A stretch of DNA of 64,000 nt, from assembly GCF_003751225.1 (NCBI RefSeq), contig NZ_RJKE01000001.1, positions 4,712,001 to 4,776,000 on the forward strand, read 5' to 3'. Shown piece after piece: positions 1 to 9,551 of this stretch. A program made the translations under genes and the position numbers. Numbering within the stretch: position 1 is the stretch's first letter; every line of letters starts with the position of its first letter. This DNA is from Actinocorallia herbida (lineage in GTDB: Bacteria; Actinomycetota; Actinomycetes; Streptosporangiales; Streptosporangiaceae). A model generated the notes under the pieces. It ran no database searches, had not been told where the DNA came from, and saw only the letters and a list, made by a program, of their open reading frames with translations.

Positions 1-1194
1 CCCACGCTGGGCATGCCCCTGCGGGTGCGCGCGGCGATGCGGGACGTCGCCGCCCGCTATGACCTCATCGGGCTCGACCCGCGCTTCGTCGGGCGCAGCA
101 CCCCGCTCGACTGCGGCTGGCCCATCGGCCTGTGGCTCCGCTCGGCGGGCGCGACCCGCGCCCGGTTCGAGCACCAGGCGGACGTCCAGCGCGACCTGGC
201 CGAGCGGTGCGCCCAGCGCAACGCCGACGTGCTCCCTTACGCCAACACCCGCGACACGGCCCGCGACATCGACCTCGTGCGCGCCGCGCTCGGGGAGCGC
301 CGGATCTCCTACCTCGGCTACTCCTACGGCAGTTACCTGGGCGCGGTCTACACCCAGATGTTCCCCGGCCGCACCGACCGCGTGGTGCTGGACAGCGCGG
401 GCGACCCGGCCAAATGGGGCCCCAGGGCGACGCAGGGCACCGAGGACGAGGCGGAACGCGCGCTACGCGGCTGGGCGGCGTGGGCCGCGGCACGGCACGA
501 CACCTACGGCCTCGGCACCACCCGCGCGGGCGTGCTCGCCACCGTGAAGGGGATCGTCGCCGCCGCGGAGGACCGCCCGCTGCGCGTCGGACCGTACGAG
601 GTGGACGACCAGACCGTCCCGTACCTGCTGTCCGTCGGGTCAGGAGACGACCGGCCCGCGGCCCGCGCGGAGTTCGCCTCCACCGTCCGGACGCTGAACG
701 AGGCGGCGCACGGCCGCCCCGCCGACCCCGGCCCCGAACTCGACGGGCTCCTCACGTTCGTCCTGACCAGCGCCGGTTCCCCGCTCGCCGGCCCGGCCGC
801 CGCGATCACCTGCGGCGACCGCGCCGCGCCCCGCGACCCCGACACCTATTGGGCCGACGTCCAGCGCAGCCGCGCGCGCCACCCCCTCTTCGGCCCGCTC
901 AAGAACAACATCTGGCCCTGCGCCTTCTGGCCGAGCGAGCCACGCGAGCGGCTCACCCGCGTCGGCAACTCCACCCCCGCGCTGATCGTGGCCGCCACCG
1001 GCGACACCGCCACCACCTACGAGGGCAGCGAGGCCATGCACCGCGCGCTGACCGGCTCCCGCCTGCTCACCCTGCGCGGCGCCACCGCCCATGGCATCTA
1101 CGGCGAATACGGCGACCCCTGCGTCGACGCCGAGGTCAACGCCTACCTCGCCACCGGCGCCCTCCCCGCCGCCGACCCGGTCTGCCACCCCTGA
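1..1194 (+). CDS. Alpha/beta hydrolase, TAP/SlpD-like (5' end missing)
   Basis: The reading frame is already open at base 1, so the start and probably a signal peptide lie outside the window. Sequence: the nucleophile elbow GYSYG lies in the context YSYGSYLGAVYTQMFPG. Near the C-terminus are ATGDTATTYEG (likely acid residue) and a late His in ATAHGIYGEYGDPC, giving a Ser-Asp-His order. The last ~100 residues resemble the TAP-like C-terminal domain of secreted actinomycete tripeptidyl aminopeptidases. Family knowledge: such enzymes cleave N-terminal peptides, or esters and lactones, usually outside the cell. The substrate cannot be told from sequence. It ends convergently with the MFS gene, with a hairpin terminator between them. 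The family call is good; peptidase versus esterase is open. Confidence 0.8.
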   Translation, partial: PTLGMPLRVRAAMRDVAARYDLIGLDPRFVGRSTPLDCGWPIGLWLRSAGATRARFEHQADVQRDLAERCAQRNADVLPYANTRDTARDIDLVRAALGERRISYLGYSYGSYLGAVYTQMFPGRTDRVVLDSAGDPAKWGPRATQGTEDEAERALRGWAAWAAARHDTYGLGTTRAGVLATVKGIVAAAEDRPLRVGPYEVDDQTVPYLLSVGSGDDRPAARAEFASTVRTLNEAAHGRPADPGPELDGLLTFVLTSAGSPLAGPAAAITCGDRAAPRDPDTYWADVQRSRARHPLFGPLKNNIWPCAFWPSEPRERLTRVGNSTPALIVAATGDTATTYEGSEAMHRALTGSRLLTLRGATAHGIYGEYGDPCVDAEVNAYLATGALPAADPVCHP

Positions 1195-1205
1195 CCCACC
1201 ACCCC

Positions 1206-1232
1206 GAGGCCGCGACACCCCGTCGCGGCCTC
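1206..1232. terminator. Bidirectional hairpin terminator
   Basis: Perfect 11-bp arms (GAGGCCGCGAC and GTCGCGGCCTC) flank a 5-base loop. It lies 11 bases after the hydrolase stop and 5 bases before the convergent MFS stop, so it can serve both strands. There is no U-tract, as is usual in high-GC actinomycetes. Confidence 0.75.
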
Positions 1233-1237
1233 GCGCC

Positions 1238-2485
1238 TCAAGAACGAGCGGACGGGTCCGGGGCGTCGTCTCGCGTGAACGCCCACAGGGCGAGCCCGAG
1301 GCAGCTGAACGCGGCGCCCAGCGCGCAGACGGCGCCCCAGCCGGCCACCGTGTAGAGGGAGGTCGCGGCGAGGGCGCCGGTGGCGCTGCCGACCGAGTAG
1401 AAGACCATGTAACCGCCGATCAGCCGGCTGCCCGCGTCCGGGTGCAGCGCGTGGATCAGGGTCTGGTTGGTGACGTGGACCGCCTGCACGGCGAGGTCGA
1501 GCAGGATCACCCCGGCGACCAGGGCCCAGAGCGAGCTGCGGGTGAAGGCCAGGGGCAGCCACGAGGCGGCGAGCAGGGCCAGGGCGACGCCGGTGGTCCG
1601 GCGGGAGAGCCCGCGGTCGTTCAGCCGCCCCGCCACGGTCGCGGCGAGGGCGCCCGCGACCCCGATCAGCCCCAGCGCCCCGATCGCGCTGTGGGACAGG
1701 AAGTACGGGGCCTCGCTGAGCGGCAGCGCGACGCCGCTCCACAGGGTGCTGAAAGCGGCGAAGATCAGCAGCCCGAACAGGGCCCGGAGCCGCAGCGGCC
1801 GTTCCCGCGCGAACAGTGTGATCGTGGAGCGCAGGAGCCGTCCGTAGCGCAGAGCCGGCTGCGGAACGTCGGTGTGCCGTGGCAGCACCCGGTGCAGGAC
1901 CAGGGCGAGCACGGCGGTGAGCGCCGCCGAGGCGAGATAGACCGAGCGCCAGCCCGCGAGGTCGGCGATGACGCCGGACGCGGTGCGCGCGACCAGGATG
2001 CCGATGACCACGCCGCCGGTGACGAGGCCGACGACCCGTCCGCGCCCGGCGGGAGGGGCCAGTGACGCCGCGAAGGCCACCAGCGTCTGTGTGACGACCG
2101 CGAGCAACCCCATCGCGGCCATGCCCGCGAGCAGGATCACCGCCGTGCGGGCGGCGGCCACCACGGCCAGTGCCACCACCAGGAGCAGCAACTGGGCGAC
2201 GATGAGCCTTCTGCGGTCTGTCACGTCCCCCAGCGGCACGAGGAAGAAGAGTCCCAGCCCGTATCCGACCTGCGTGAGTGCGACCACGCCGCCGACGAGT
2301 GCCGGGCTCATGGCGAGGTCGCGGCCCATCGTCACCAGGAGCGGCTGGGCGAAGTAGACGTTGGCCACCGCGGCCCCGCAGGCGACGGCGAACAGCAGGA
2401 CGACACCGCGGGACAGGACGAACGCGGGCCCGTCCCCGGCGCGGACCCCGGTCCGTGCCGTCGTGATCTCACCGTTGCCGGGCAT
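1238..2485 (-). CDS. MFS transporter, probable drug/metabolite exporter
   Basis: About 415 residues, twelve-helix type. Sequence: repeated hydrophobic segments begin with VVLLFAVACGAAVANVYFAQPLL. The loop after helix 2 reads LGDVTDRRRLIV, matching the MFS G-x-x-x-D-R-x-G-R-R/K motif region. Start: two in-frame ATGs lie at 2491 and 2485. GGGGG abuts the first and sits six bases before the second, so 2485 is favoured. A longer open frame to 2746 would run through the divergent regulator and is rejected. Context: it is divergent from an HxlR regulator across a short gap that carries a palindrome. This is a common layout for an exporter controlled by a local repressor. Substrate unknown. Confidence 0.82.
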   Translation of the reverse strand: MPGNGEITTARTGVRAGDGPAFVLSRGVVLLFAVACGAAVANVYFAQPLLVTMGRDLAMSPALVGGVVALTQVGYGLGLFFLVPLGDVTDRRRLIVAQLLLLVVALAVVAAARTAVILLAGMAAMGLLAVVTQTLVAFAASLAPPAGRGRVVGLVTGGVVIGILVARTASGVIADLAGWRSVYLASAALTAVLALVLHRVLPRHTDVPQPALRYGRLLRSTITLFARERPLRLRALFGLLIFAAFSTLWSGVALPLSEAPYFLSHSAIGALGLIGVAGALAATVAGRLNDRGLSRRTTGVALALLAASWLPLAFTRSSLWALVAGVILLDLAVQAVHVTNQTLIHALHPDAGSRLIGGYMVFYSVGSATGALAATSLYTVAGWGAVCALGAAFSCLGLALWAFTRDDAPDPSARS

Positions 2486-2515
2486 CGGCATCCCCCGCTT
2501 AACTGGTTTTAACTT

Positions 2516-2549
2516 GCTACCAATAGGGACGGTAGCCCGATTTGGTAGC
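2516..2549. promoter_or_regulatory. Inverted repeat in the MFS/HxlR divergent promoter, likely operator
   Basis: GCTACCAA (2516-2523) and TTGGTAGC (2542-2549) are perfect 8-bp inverted arms 18 bases apart. A partial third copy, GGTAGC, lies at 2531-2536. The arm centres are about 2.5 helical turns apart. The element lies 31 bases upstream of the MFS start and 33 bases upstream of the preferred HxlR start, where a repressor could control both genes. Binding by the adjacent HxlR protein is inferred. Confidence 0.55.
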
Positions 2550-2582
2550 ATGTTGCAACCGCCTGTGGAAGTGAGGGACGCC

Positions 2583-3035
2583 GTGGTGACCAGGACGCGG
2601 TTCGACGACAGCGACTGCCCCGTCGCCCGATCGGTGGACGCGATCGGCGATTGGTGGTCCCTGCTGATCGTGCGGGACGCCTTCGACGGGAGCCGCCGCT
2701 TCGGTGAGTTCCAGCGCAGCCTCGGCGTGGCGAAGAACATCCTCACCGCGCGACTGCGCGCCCTGGTCGCCGGAGGTGTCCTCGCATCCGTTCCCGCGTC
2801 GGACGGCAGCGCCTACCGCGAGTACGCGCTGACGCCGAAGGGCGAGGCGCTCTTTCCCGTCATCGTGGCGCTGCGGCAGTGGGGCGAGCAGAACTTCTTC
2901 GCCCCCGGCGAGGCGCACTCGGAGCTGGTCGACCGCCGCGACGGACGCCGGCTCCGCGCGCTGGAAGTGCGGGCCGAGGACGGGCGACGGCTGGACCCCG
3001 GCGACACCGCCGTCCACAAGATCACAGATCGGTGA
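2583..3035 (+). CDS. HxlR-family winged-helix transcriptional regulator
   Basis: About 150 residues. Sequence: the HxlR signature is clear, with a Cys near the N-terminus in DSDCPVARSVDAIGDWWSLL, followed by RRFGEFQRSLGVAKNIL and LTARLRALVAGGVL (recognition helix and wing). Family knowledge: HxlR proteins are dimeric winged-helix regulators. Several sense aldehydes, quinones or disulfide stress through this N-terminal Cys. Start: GTG 2583 follows an AGGGA-like ribosome site and gives the usual HxlR N-terminus. An upstream ATG at 2550 would extend into the inverted repeat and is less likely. Context: divergent from the MFS exporter and probably its repressor. Confidence 0.85.
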   Translation: MVTRTRFDDSDCPVARSVDAIGDWWSLLIVRDAFDGSRRFGEFQRSLGVAKNILTARLRALVAGGVLASVPASDGSAYREYALTPKGEALFPVIVALRQWGEQNFFAPGEAHSELVDRRDGRRLRALEVRAEDGRRLDPGDTAVHKITDR

Positions 3036-4652
<1,617 letters not shown>

Positions 4653-4660
4653 CCCCCTGA

Positions 4661-4717
4661 ACGGAGCCGCCGCACCGTCCTCGTGCTCCCGCCGGGCCTC
4701 GGTGACGGCGGCTCCGT
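4661..4717 (+). terminator. Long-loop hairpin after rox
   Basis: ACGGAGCCGCCG (4661-4672) and CGGCGGCTCCGT (4706-4717) are perfect 12-bp arms with a 33-base loop, starting 8 bases past the rox stop. Probably a terminator; the loop is long for one. Confidence 0.6.
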
Positions 4718-4982
4718 GACCTGGGGATCAGACGGCGAGATCCCCGCCGCCAAAGGTGCGTTCCGGCGGGGACGGGCTGCGCGTGTCAGGTGAGGAGGTA
4801 GGCCTCCACGCGGTGTTCTCGCAGGTCGAGCACCCTCACCGGATCTCCCCACCCGATAGGGCGAAACCGCACCAAAGACCATTCGCTGTCGTTCTGTGCC
4901 GCCCCGGGCGGAGGAGGACGCTTGTTGTCCGCTTCTCCTGCGATCCTGGTCGTGAAGAGGCGCGAGGCGGGGAGACACTGCG
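4718..4982. other. Intergenic region upstream of the AlkZ-like gene
   Basis: Together with the hairpin, this makes a 330-base gap without a convincing gene. Short open frames here have no ribosome site or recognisable product. It presumably carries the promoter of the gene at 4983; I could not pick a clear -35/-10 pair. Confidence 0.5.
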
Positions 4983-6068
4983 ATGACCGTGCTGGACGGC
5001 CGGGCGCTCAACCGGGCGACGCTCGCCCGGCAGCTGCTGCTGGATCGGGTGGACGTACCGGTCGCCGAGGCCGTCGCGCGGCTGGGCGGGCTGCAGGCGC
5101 AGGAGCCGCAGGAGCCGTTCGTCGGGCTGTGGTCGCGGCTGCGCGGGTTCGATCCGGGGGTGCTGTCGGAACTGCTGGCCGGGCGACGGGTGGCGCGGAC
5201 CCATCTGATGCGCCGCACGGTCCATCTCCTGACGACCGAGGACGTGCTGGCCTGGCGGTCCCGGCACGACGCCATGCTGCGTCAGCGGGTCTTCGGGGTC
5301 TACCGGAGCGAGCTGGCCGGGGTCGACCTCGCGGAACTCGAGGCGGCGGGGCGGGCGGTCCTGGCCGACGGCACGGCCCGCTCGCAGGCGGAACTCGGCC
5401 GCGCGATGGCCGAACGCTGGCCGCACGCGGGTCCCCGGGCGCTGGGCGAGATGCTGATCGCCCTGATCCCGGTGGTGCAGCTGCCGCCGCGCGGACTGTG
5501 GCGGACCAAGGCGGGCGTGCGTCTCGGCCTGCTCTCCGCCTGGGCGGGCCGGGAGGCCGATCCGCCGGCGGAGGACGGCGATCCGGTGGGCGCGACGCTG
5601 GTGCGCCGCTATCTCGCGGCGTTCGGCCCGGCCGCCGGGGCCGACCTCCGGGCCTGGTGCGGCCTCGCGGGGCTACCCGCCGCGGTGTCGGCGATCCGCG
5701 GGGAACTGGTCTCCTTCCGCGACGAGCGGGGCCGGGAACTGCTGGACCTGCCGGCCGCGCCGCGCCCCGATCCCGGGACGCCGGCCCCGGTGCGGTTCCT
5801 GCCCGCGTTCGACAACGCGATCCTCGGCTACCAGGACCGCGGGCGGATCATCGACGACGCGGACCGCGGACTGTCGGTCGCCGGAGCCCGGGTCGTCCTG
5901 GTCGACGGGCGGGTCGCGGCGACCTGGACGGTGGAGGCCGGCACGGTGGCCGTCAGCCCCCTGCGGGTCTTCTCCCGTCCCGAACGCGCCGCGGTGCTCG
6001 AAGAAGGCCACGCGCTGGCGTCGTTCCTGTCCGAGGGCGCGAGCACCGAGGCACGGGTTCTCCCCTGA
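4983..6068 (+). CDS. Winged-helix HTH_42 protein, AlkZ/YcaQ-like putative DNA glycosylase
   Basis: 361 residues. Sequence: the N-terminus MTVLDGRALNRATLARQLLL and the block ARLGGLQAQEPQEPFVGLW are typical of the HTH_42 family. LQAQ supplies the Q-x-Q pair that is catalytic in AlkZ-type glycosylases. HLMRRTVHLLTTEDVLAW follows, and a C-terminal block contains FLPAFDNAILGYQDRGRII. Family knowledge: AlkZ unhooks bulky or cross-linked purine adducts. Many actinomycete paralogues protect producers from their own DNA-alkylating products, while others are of unknown role. Start: ATG 4983, 8 bases after GGGGAGA. It is monocistronic, with a hairpin before the convergent rhodanese gene. Glycosylase activity is inferred from family and motif only. 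Confidence 0.75.
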   Translation: MTVLDGRALNRATLARQLLLDRVDVPVAEAVARLGGLQAQEPQEPFVGLWSRLRGFDPGVLSELLAGRRVARTHLMRRTVHLLTTEDVLAWRSRHDAMLRQRVFGVYRSELAGVDLAELEAAGRAVLADGTARSQAELGRAMAERWPHAGPRALGEMLIALIPVVQLPPRGLWRTKAGVRLGLLSAWAGREADPPAEDGDPVGATLVRRYLAAFGPAAGADLRAWCGLAGLPAAVSAIRGELVSFRDERGRELLDLPAAPRPDPGTPAPVRFLPAFDNAILGYQDRGRIIDDADRGLSVAGARVVLVDGRVAATWTVEAGTVAVSPLRVFSRPERAAVLEEGHALASFLSEGASTEARVLP

Positions 6069-6071
6069 CGG

Positions 6072-6097
6072 CCGGGCGGGCCGGCGGGCCCGCCCGG
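6072..6097. terminator. Bidirectional hairpin terminator
   Basis: CCGGGCGGGCC and GGCCCGCCCGG are perfect 11-bp arms around a 4-base loop, between the convergent stops at 6068 and 6114. Confidence 0.75.
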
Positions 6098-6113
6098 GTT
6101 TCGGTACGACGGG

Positions 6114-7457
6114 TCAGACGAGGCCGGATGCGGCGGCGTTGGAGAAGTCGTCGTCTACGGCGACGACGGGGCGGCCGACCGCGTCCAGGAGTGAGGCGGC
6201 GATGGCGGCCCGGTAGCCGGCCGCGCAGTGGACCCAGACCTCGCCGTCGGGGAGCTCGTCCAGACGGTCCGCCAGCTCGGCCAGCGGGATGTGAAGGGCG
6301 CCCGGGAGGTGGGAGGCGGTCCATTCGAGGTCGCGGCGGACGTCGAGGACGTGCACGTGACGGTGGTGGAGGACCGCCGCCAGGTCGGCGAAAGTGGCGG
6401 TCGGGTAGGCGCGGAGCGGGCTGCCGTCCGACCACTCCTCGGGGGTTCCGACGTTCGCGGCGGCAGGGCGGTCGATCCCGATCCGCACCAGTTCGCGCTG
6501 GGCCGCGGCGAGCTCGGCGGGCGTCTCGGCCAGCAGCGTCAGCGGGGTCCCCCACGGGATGAGCCAGCCGAGGTAGGTGGCGAGCTGGCCGTCCAGGCCG
6601 ATGTTGAGGGTACCCGCGACATGACCTGCGGCGAAGGCCTTGCGGGTGCGCAGGTCGACGACCCATTCGCCGTCGGCGATGCGGCGGCGGATCTCGCGCG
6701 CGTCGGCGCGGCGCGGCGCGGAGAGGTCGGGGGCCTGCGGGCCCGCGGCGTTGGCGGGGGCCATCCGCGCGTAGTACGCGGGGTAGGCGTCGAGCCCGGC
6801 CAGGAGCTCGGCGACGTAGCGCTCCTCGGTCTCGGTGAGGACCGGGTTCGCCAGCTTCTCCCGTCCGATGGTGGAGGACGTGGCCCGGCTCTGGGTCGCC
6901 GAGCAGAAGCTGCCGAAACCGTGCGTCGGGTAGATCACGGTACTCTCCGGCAGCACGTCGGCGAGCCTGTGGGCGGACGCGTACTGCGCGCGCGCGAGGG
7001 TGCCGGTGTGCTCGGGGCCGAGCAGGTCGGGACGTCCCGTGGAACCGTAGAGCAGGGAGCCTCCGGTGAACACCGCGGTGTCCGAGCCTTCGGCGTGCAG
7101 CACGTACGACAGGTGGGTGTGCGTGTGGCCGGGCGTCGCGAGCGCGCGCACGGTCATGTCCCCGACGGCGATCTCCAGCCCGTCCTTGACGGGCACCCGA
7201 TCGAACGCCACCGCGTCGGCCGCGTTCACGTGGTACTCGGCACCGGCCTCGGCGGCCAGCGCGAGCCCGCCGGTGACGTAGTCGTTGTGGAGGTGCGTCT
7301 CGAACACGTGCGTGACGCGGACCCCGAGATCGGCCGCCAGCCGCTGCATCCGATCGATGTCGCGCTGCGGATCGATCACCGCGGCCACCGACCCGTCATG
7401 CGCCAGATAACTCCGGTCGCCCAGCGTCGCCGTCTCGAGGGAAACGATCTCGATCAT
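6114..7457 (-). CDS. MBL-fold hydrolase with two rhodanese domains, persulfide dioxygenase-like
   Basis: 447 residues. Order: metallo-beta-lactamase domain (about 1-230), then two rhodanese-like domains (about 260-350 and 365-445). Sequence: the metal site is HLHND followed by Y (ETHLHNDYVTGG), the variant usual in this persulfide dioxygenase-like subgroup. Further metal ligands are in ATPGHTHTHLSYVL, FTGGSLLYGSTGRPDLL and YPTHGFGSFCSAT. The last rhodanese domain has an active-site Cys in VHCAAGYRAAIAASLL. The first has no Cys at that position and is probably structural. Family knowledge: such fusions oxidise glutathione- or other thiol-persulfides and pass sulfane sulfur within one protein. 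Start: ATG 7457, which follows GGAG and begins the MBL fold at once. Confidence 0.8.
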   Translation of the reverse strand: MIEIVSLETATLGDRSYLAHDGSVAAVIDPQRDIDRMQRLAADLGVRVTHVFETHLHNDYVTGGLALAAEAGAEYHVNAADAVAFDRVPVKDGLEIAVGDMTVRALATPGHTHTHLSYVLHAEGSDTAVFTGGSLLYGSTGRPDLLGPEHTGTLARAQYASAHRLADVLPESTVIYPTHGFGSFCSATQSRATSSTIGREKLANPVLTETEERYVAELLAGLDAYPAYYARMAPANAAGPQAPDLSAPRRADAREIRRRIADGEWVVDLRTRKAFAAGHVAGTLNIGLDGQLATYLGWLIPWGTPLTLLAETPAELAAAQRELVRIGIDRPAAANVGTPEEWSDGSPLRAYPTATFADLAAVLHHRHVHVLDVRRDLEWTASHLPGALHIPLAELADRLDELPDGEVWVHCAAGYRAAIAASLLDAVGRPVVAVDDDFSNAAASGLV

Positions 7458-7672
7458 GCTCCGAGCACCTCTCCCCCACAACAGCGCTCCCCGCTGAGCC
7501 ACACCGCGCAGACCCGCTCAAGGTCGAACCACAACACCATGCCATCTCCCCATCCACCCCCGGGGCCGCGACCACCCACCCCGAGAGTAAATCTTCACAT
7601 CCGGTAGGAAATACATGAATATCACGCCCCATCCCCCTACCGCGACCCATCACCGCAGGTGAGACCCACCGC

Positions 7673-7696
7673 ACGCCCCCCAACACCCGGGGGCGT
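7673..7696 (-). terminator. Hairpin terminator after the thioesterase gene
   Basis: ACGCCCCC and GGGGGCGT are perfect 8-bp arms around an 8-base loop, 10 bases past the thioesterase stop on the minus strand. Confidence 0.65.
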
Positions 7697-7705
7697 CCGC
7701 TCCGG

Positions 7706-8551
7706 TCAGGGGAAGACGAGGAAGGCTGTTTGGGTGGAGCGGGCGACCAGGCCGGACGCGGGGTCCCAGAGGTCTTGGGAGATCGAGACGTAGCCGTCCG
7801 CGGCGTGGACGGCGCGGGAGCGGGCCAGGAGCCATTCGGAGGTGGCGCGGCCGACGAGGTGGACCGTCAGGTCGCAGCTGGGAGAGATGTACGGGCGGGC
7901 CGCGGTTTCCGTTCGCTGGCCGATCGCGCCCGCCATCATGTCGCAGATCGGGAGGAACGCCAGGGGGTCCGTGAAGCCGTTGAGGAGCGGTGTGCCTTCG
8001 GCCAGCCGGAACCAGCTGACGGACTCGCCTGCGCCGGCGCGACCTTGCAGGGCCTTCGGCACGCGCATTTCCACCCGGTCCATGACGGGGACCGCGAACG
8101 TCACGCCCTGGGACGCCATCAGCTCACGCACGTCCACGCATGCGTCGACGGGCGGGGCCTTCGGCGCGTCCGGGTCGGTGAAGGAGAAGCCCCTGCGTTC
8201 CCGTCCGAACACCGCCTGCGCGACGAGGCCGTTCGCCGAGCCCTCCGAGCGCAGCGAAGCGCTCGCCTGTGCCATCGACCTGCCCCGTCGCAGCACGCTC
8301 GCCTCCACGACCGCGGGCCCCTCCTCGACCCGCGCAGCGAACATCACCGAGACCGACCGCAGGTCCATCGCCGGGTCGTCGAGTTCCGACCGCATCGCGC
8401 GCACCGCCGCCGCCGTCACCACACCGCCCTGCGGCGCCACTGGCGCGTTCCACTGCCCGCCGAACGCCGCCAGATACCGCCCGGGCCGCACCGGATCGCC
8501 CGCCACCGCCGTCTGCGCGGCGAATCCGACCCCCGGCAATTCCTCGCCCAT
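7706..8551 (-). CDS. TesB-like double-hotdog acyl-CoA thioesterase
   Basis: 281 residues, consistent with two fused hotdog folds. Sequence: the first half contains GQWNAPVAPQGGVVTAAAVRA and SVSVMFAARVEEGPAVVEA, then VLRRGRSMAQASASL. The second half contains CDLTVHLVGRATSEWLLAR and ends with SISQDLWDPASGLVARSTQT, typical of actinobacterial TesB/PaaI-like thioesterases. Role: hydrolysis of medium or long acyl-CoAs in the cytoplasm; the chain length is unknown. Start: ATG 8551, after GGGG runs; there is no classic ribosome site. Earlier in-frame codons give a non-family N-terminus. It is divergent from the EthD gene. It lies outside the PKS cluster and carries no sign of acting as an editing thioesterase for it. 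Confidence 0.72.
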   Translation of the reverse strand: MGEELPGVGFAAQTAVAGDPVRPGRYLAAFGGQWNAPVAPQGGVVTAAAVRAMRSELDDPAMDLRSVSVMFAARVEEGPAVVEASVLRRGRSMAQASASLRSEGSANGLVAQAVFGRERRGFSFTDPDAPKAPPVDACVDVRELMASQGVTFAVPVMDRVEMRVPKALQGRAGAGESVSWFRLAEGTPLLNGFTDPLAFLPICDMMAGAIGQRTETAARPYISPSCDLTVHLVGRATSEWLLARSRAVHAADGYVSISQDLWDPASGLVARSTQTAFLVFP

Positions 8552-8689
8552 GACCGCCCCATCCCCAGAACCCGACAAGAACCTGAGGGATCGTAACCCC
8601 GGCCTTACCCGCGAACGACCACCGGGAGGCCCGCTCCACCGCCCCGCGCGGGCCGGATGGCACGTGATCAGGAGGAACACCCGCCTCTC

Positions 8690-8718
8690 TTGCCAATCAC
8701 CGATGGGTGACTTAGGTT
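8690..8718 (+). promoter_or_regulatory. Candidate sigma-70-type promoter for the EthD gene, with internal dyad
   Basis: TTGCCA (8690-8695), a 17-base spacer and TAGGTT (8713-8718) make a reasonable -35/-10 pair. The spacer holds a small dyad, TCACC (8697-8701) and GGTGA (8706-8710). It lies about 90 bases before the GTG start at 8809. Confidence 0.4.
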
Positions 8719-8808
8719 CCGGGCATCTGGCCCGAGGAGGGACATGTCTGGGTTTGCTGGGTCGTGTGGGCGCGGTGCCGCGAGCGGTCGGGACGAGGGG
8801 GCGGCACG

Positions 8809-9480
8809 GTGACGAAGCTGATCTTCGCGTTGCACGGGAGCGACCTCGGTGAGCGGCTGCGCGCGCCGTCGTTCCGGGAGGCGCTGACGGCGGCCGGGGC
8901 GACCGCCGTCCAGGTCAATCTCGACGACGCCGAGGTGGAGCCCGCGCTCCGGTTCGGTCCGGGAGTGGCGATCACGGCGCTCGTGTCGGTCTGGACGGGC
9001 GGAGACGCCGAAGCCGTCGTCGCGGCGGTCGCCAAGGCGGCCGACGAGCCGGAGCCGCACGCCTACCGCGTGACCGAACGGGTCCGGCTCGATCCGGCGC
9101 CGGTGCGGGACGGCGAGCGGTCAGACGTGTGCGCGCAGGTCGCGGTGCTGCGCAGGCCGGATTCGATGACGCGGGAGGAGTATCTGGCGTACTGGCTGGT
9201 GCACCACACGCCCATCGCCATCCGGACGCAGAACACCTCGGCGTACATCCAGAACATCGTCGAGGAGGCGCTGACGCCGACGTCGCCGGAGATCGCCGCG
9301 ATCGTGGAGGAGCACTTCCCGATGGCCGCGCTGACCGACCCCCACGCGTTCTACGGCAGCGGCGGCGACCGGGCCGAACTCGAGCGGCGCGTCGACGCGC
9401 TGCTGTCCAGCTCGGCCCGCTTCGGCGCGACCGACGGACTCGACCTCGTCCCCACCAGCCGCTACTCCTGGACCCTCTGA
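8809..9480 (+). CDS. EthD domain-containing protein
   Basis: 223 residues. Sequence: two alpha/beta ferredoxin-like halves. The second carries the EthD-type block AVLRRPDSMTREEYLAYWL directly followed by VHHTPIAI (His-rich turn), then TSAYIQNIV and FPMAALTDPHAFYGS. Family knowledge: EthD-fold proteins are small dimeric alpha/beta-barrel proteins. Some are needed for ether or polyketide metabolism, but most have no defined reaction. Start: GTG 8809 with an upstream GAGGGGG stretch; the longer frame back to 8764 lacks a ribosome site. It is divergent from a thioesterase, with a hairpin after the stop. Specific function unknown. Confidence 0.72.
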   Translation: MTKLIFALHGSDLGERLRAPSFREALTAAGATAVQVNLDDAEVEPALRFGPGVAITALVSVWTGGDAEAVVAAVAKAADEPEPHAYRVTERVRLDPAPVRDGERSDVCAQVAVLRRPDSMTREEYLAYWLVHHTPIAIRTQNTSAYIQNIVEEALTPTSPEIAAIVEEHFPMAALTDPHAFYGSGGDRAELERRVDALLSSSARFGATDGLDLVPTSRYSWTL

Positions 9481-9490
9481 CGCCCGGCGC

Positions 9491-9521
9491 GGACCCGGTG
9501 GCCGCGCGAGCCGCCGGGTCC
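9491..9521 (+). terminator. Hairpin terminator after the EthD gene
   Basis: GGACCCGG (9491-9498) and CCGGGTCC (9514-9521) are perfect 8-bp arms with a 15-base loop, 11 bases past the stop. A second small dyad, AGGCCCG and CGGGCCT (9531-9553), overlaps the convergent stop. Confidence 0.5.
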
Positions 9522-9551
9522 TGACGGCAGAGGCCCGCCGCCCGACCGGGC

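Noticed and set aside
7706-8551. Acyl-CoA thioesterase as the type II editing thioesterase of the PKS cluster
   Set aside because: It is a double-hotdog TesB-like enzyme, 2.5 kb outside the cluster with its own terminator, and not the alpha/beta-hydrolase type II thioesterase usual for PKS editing.
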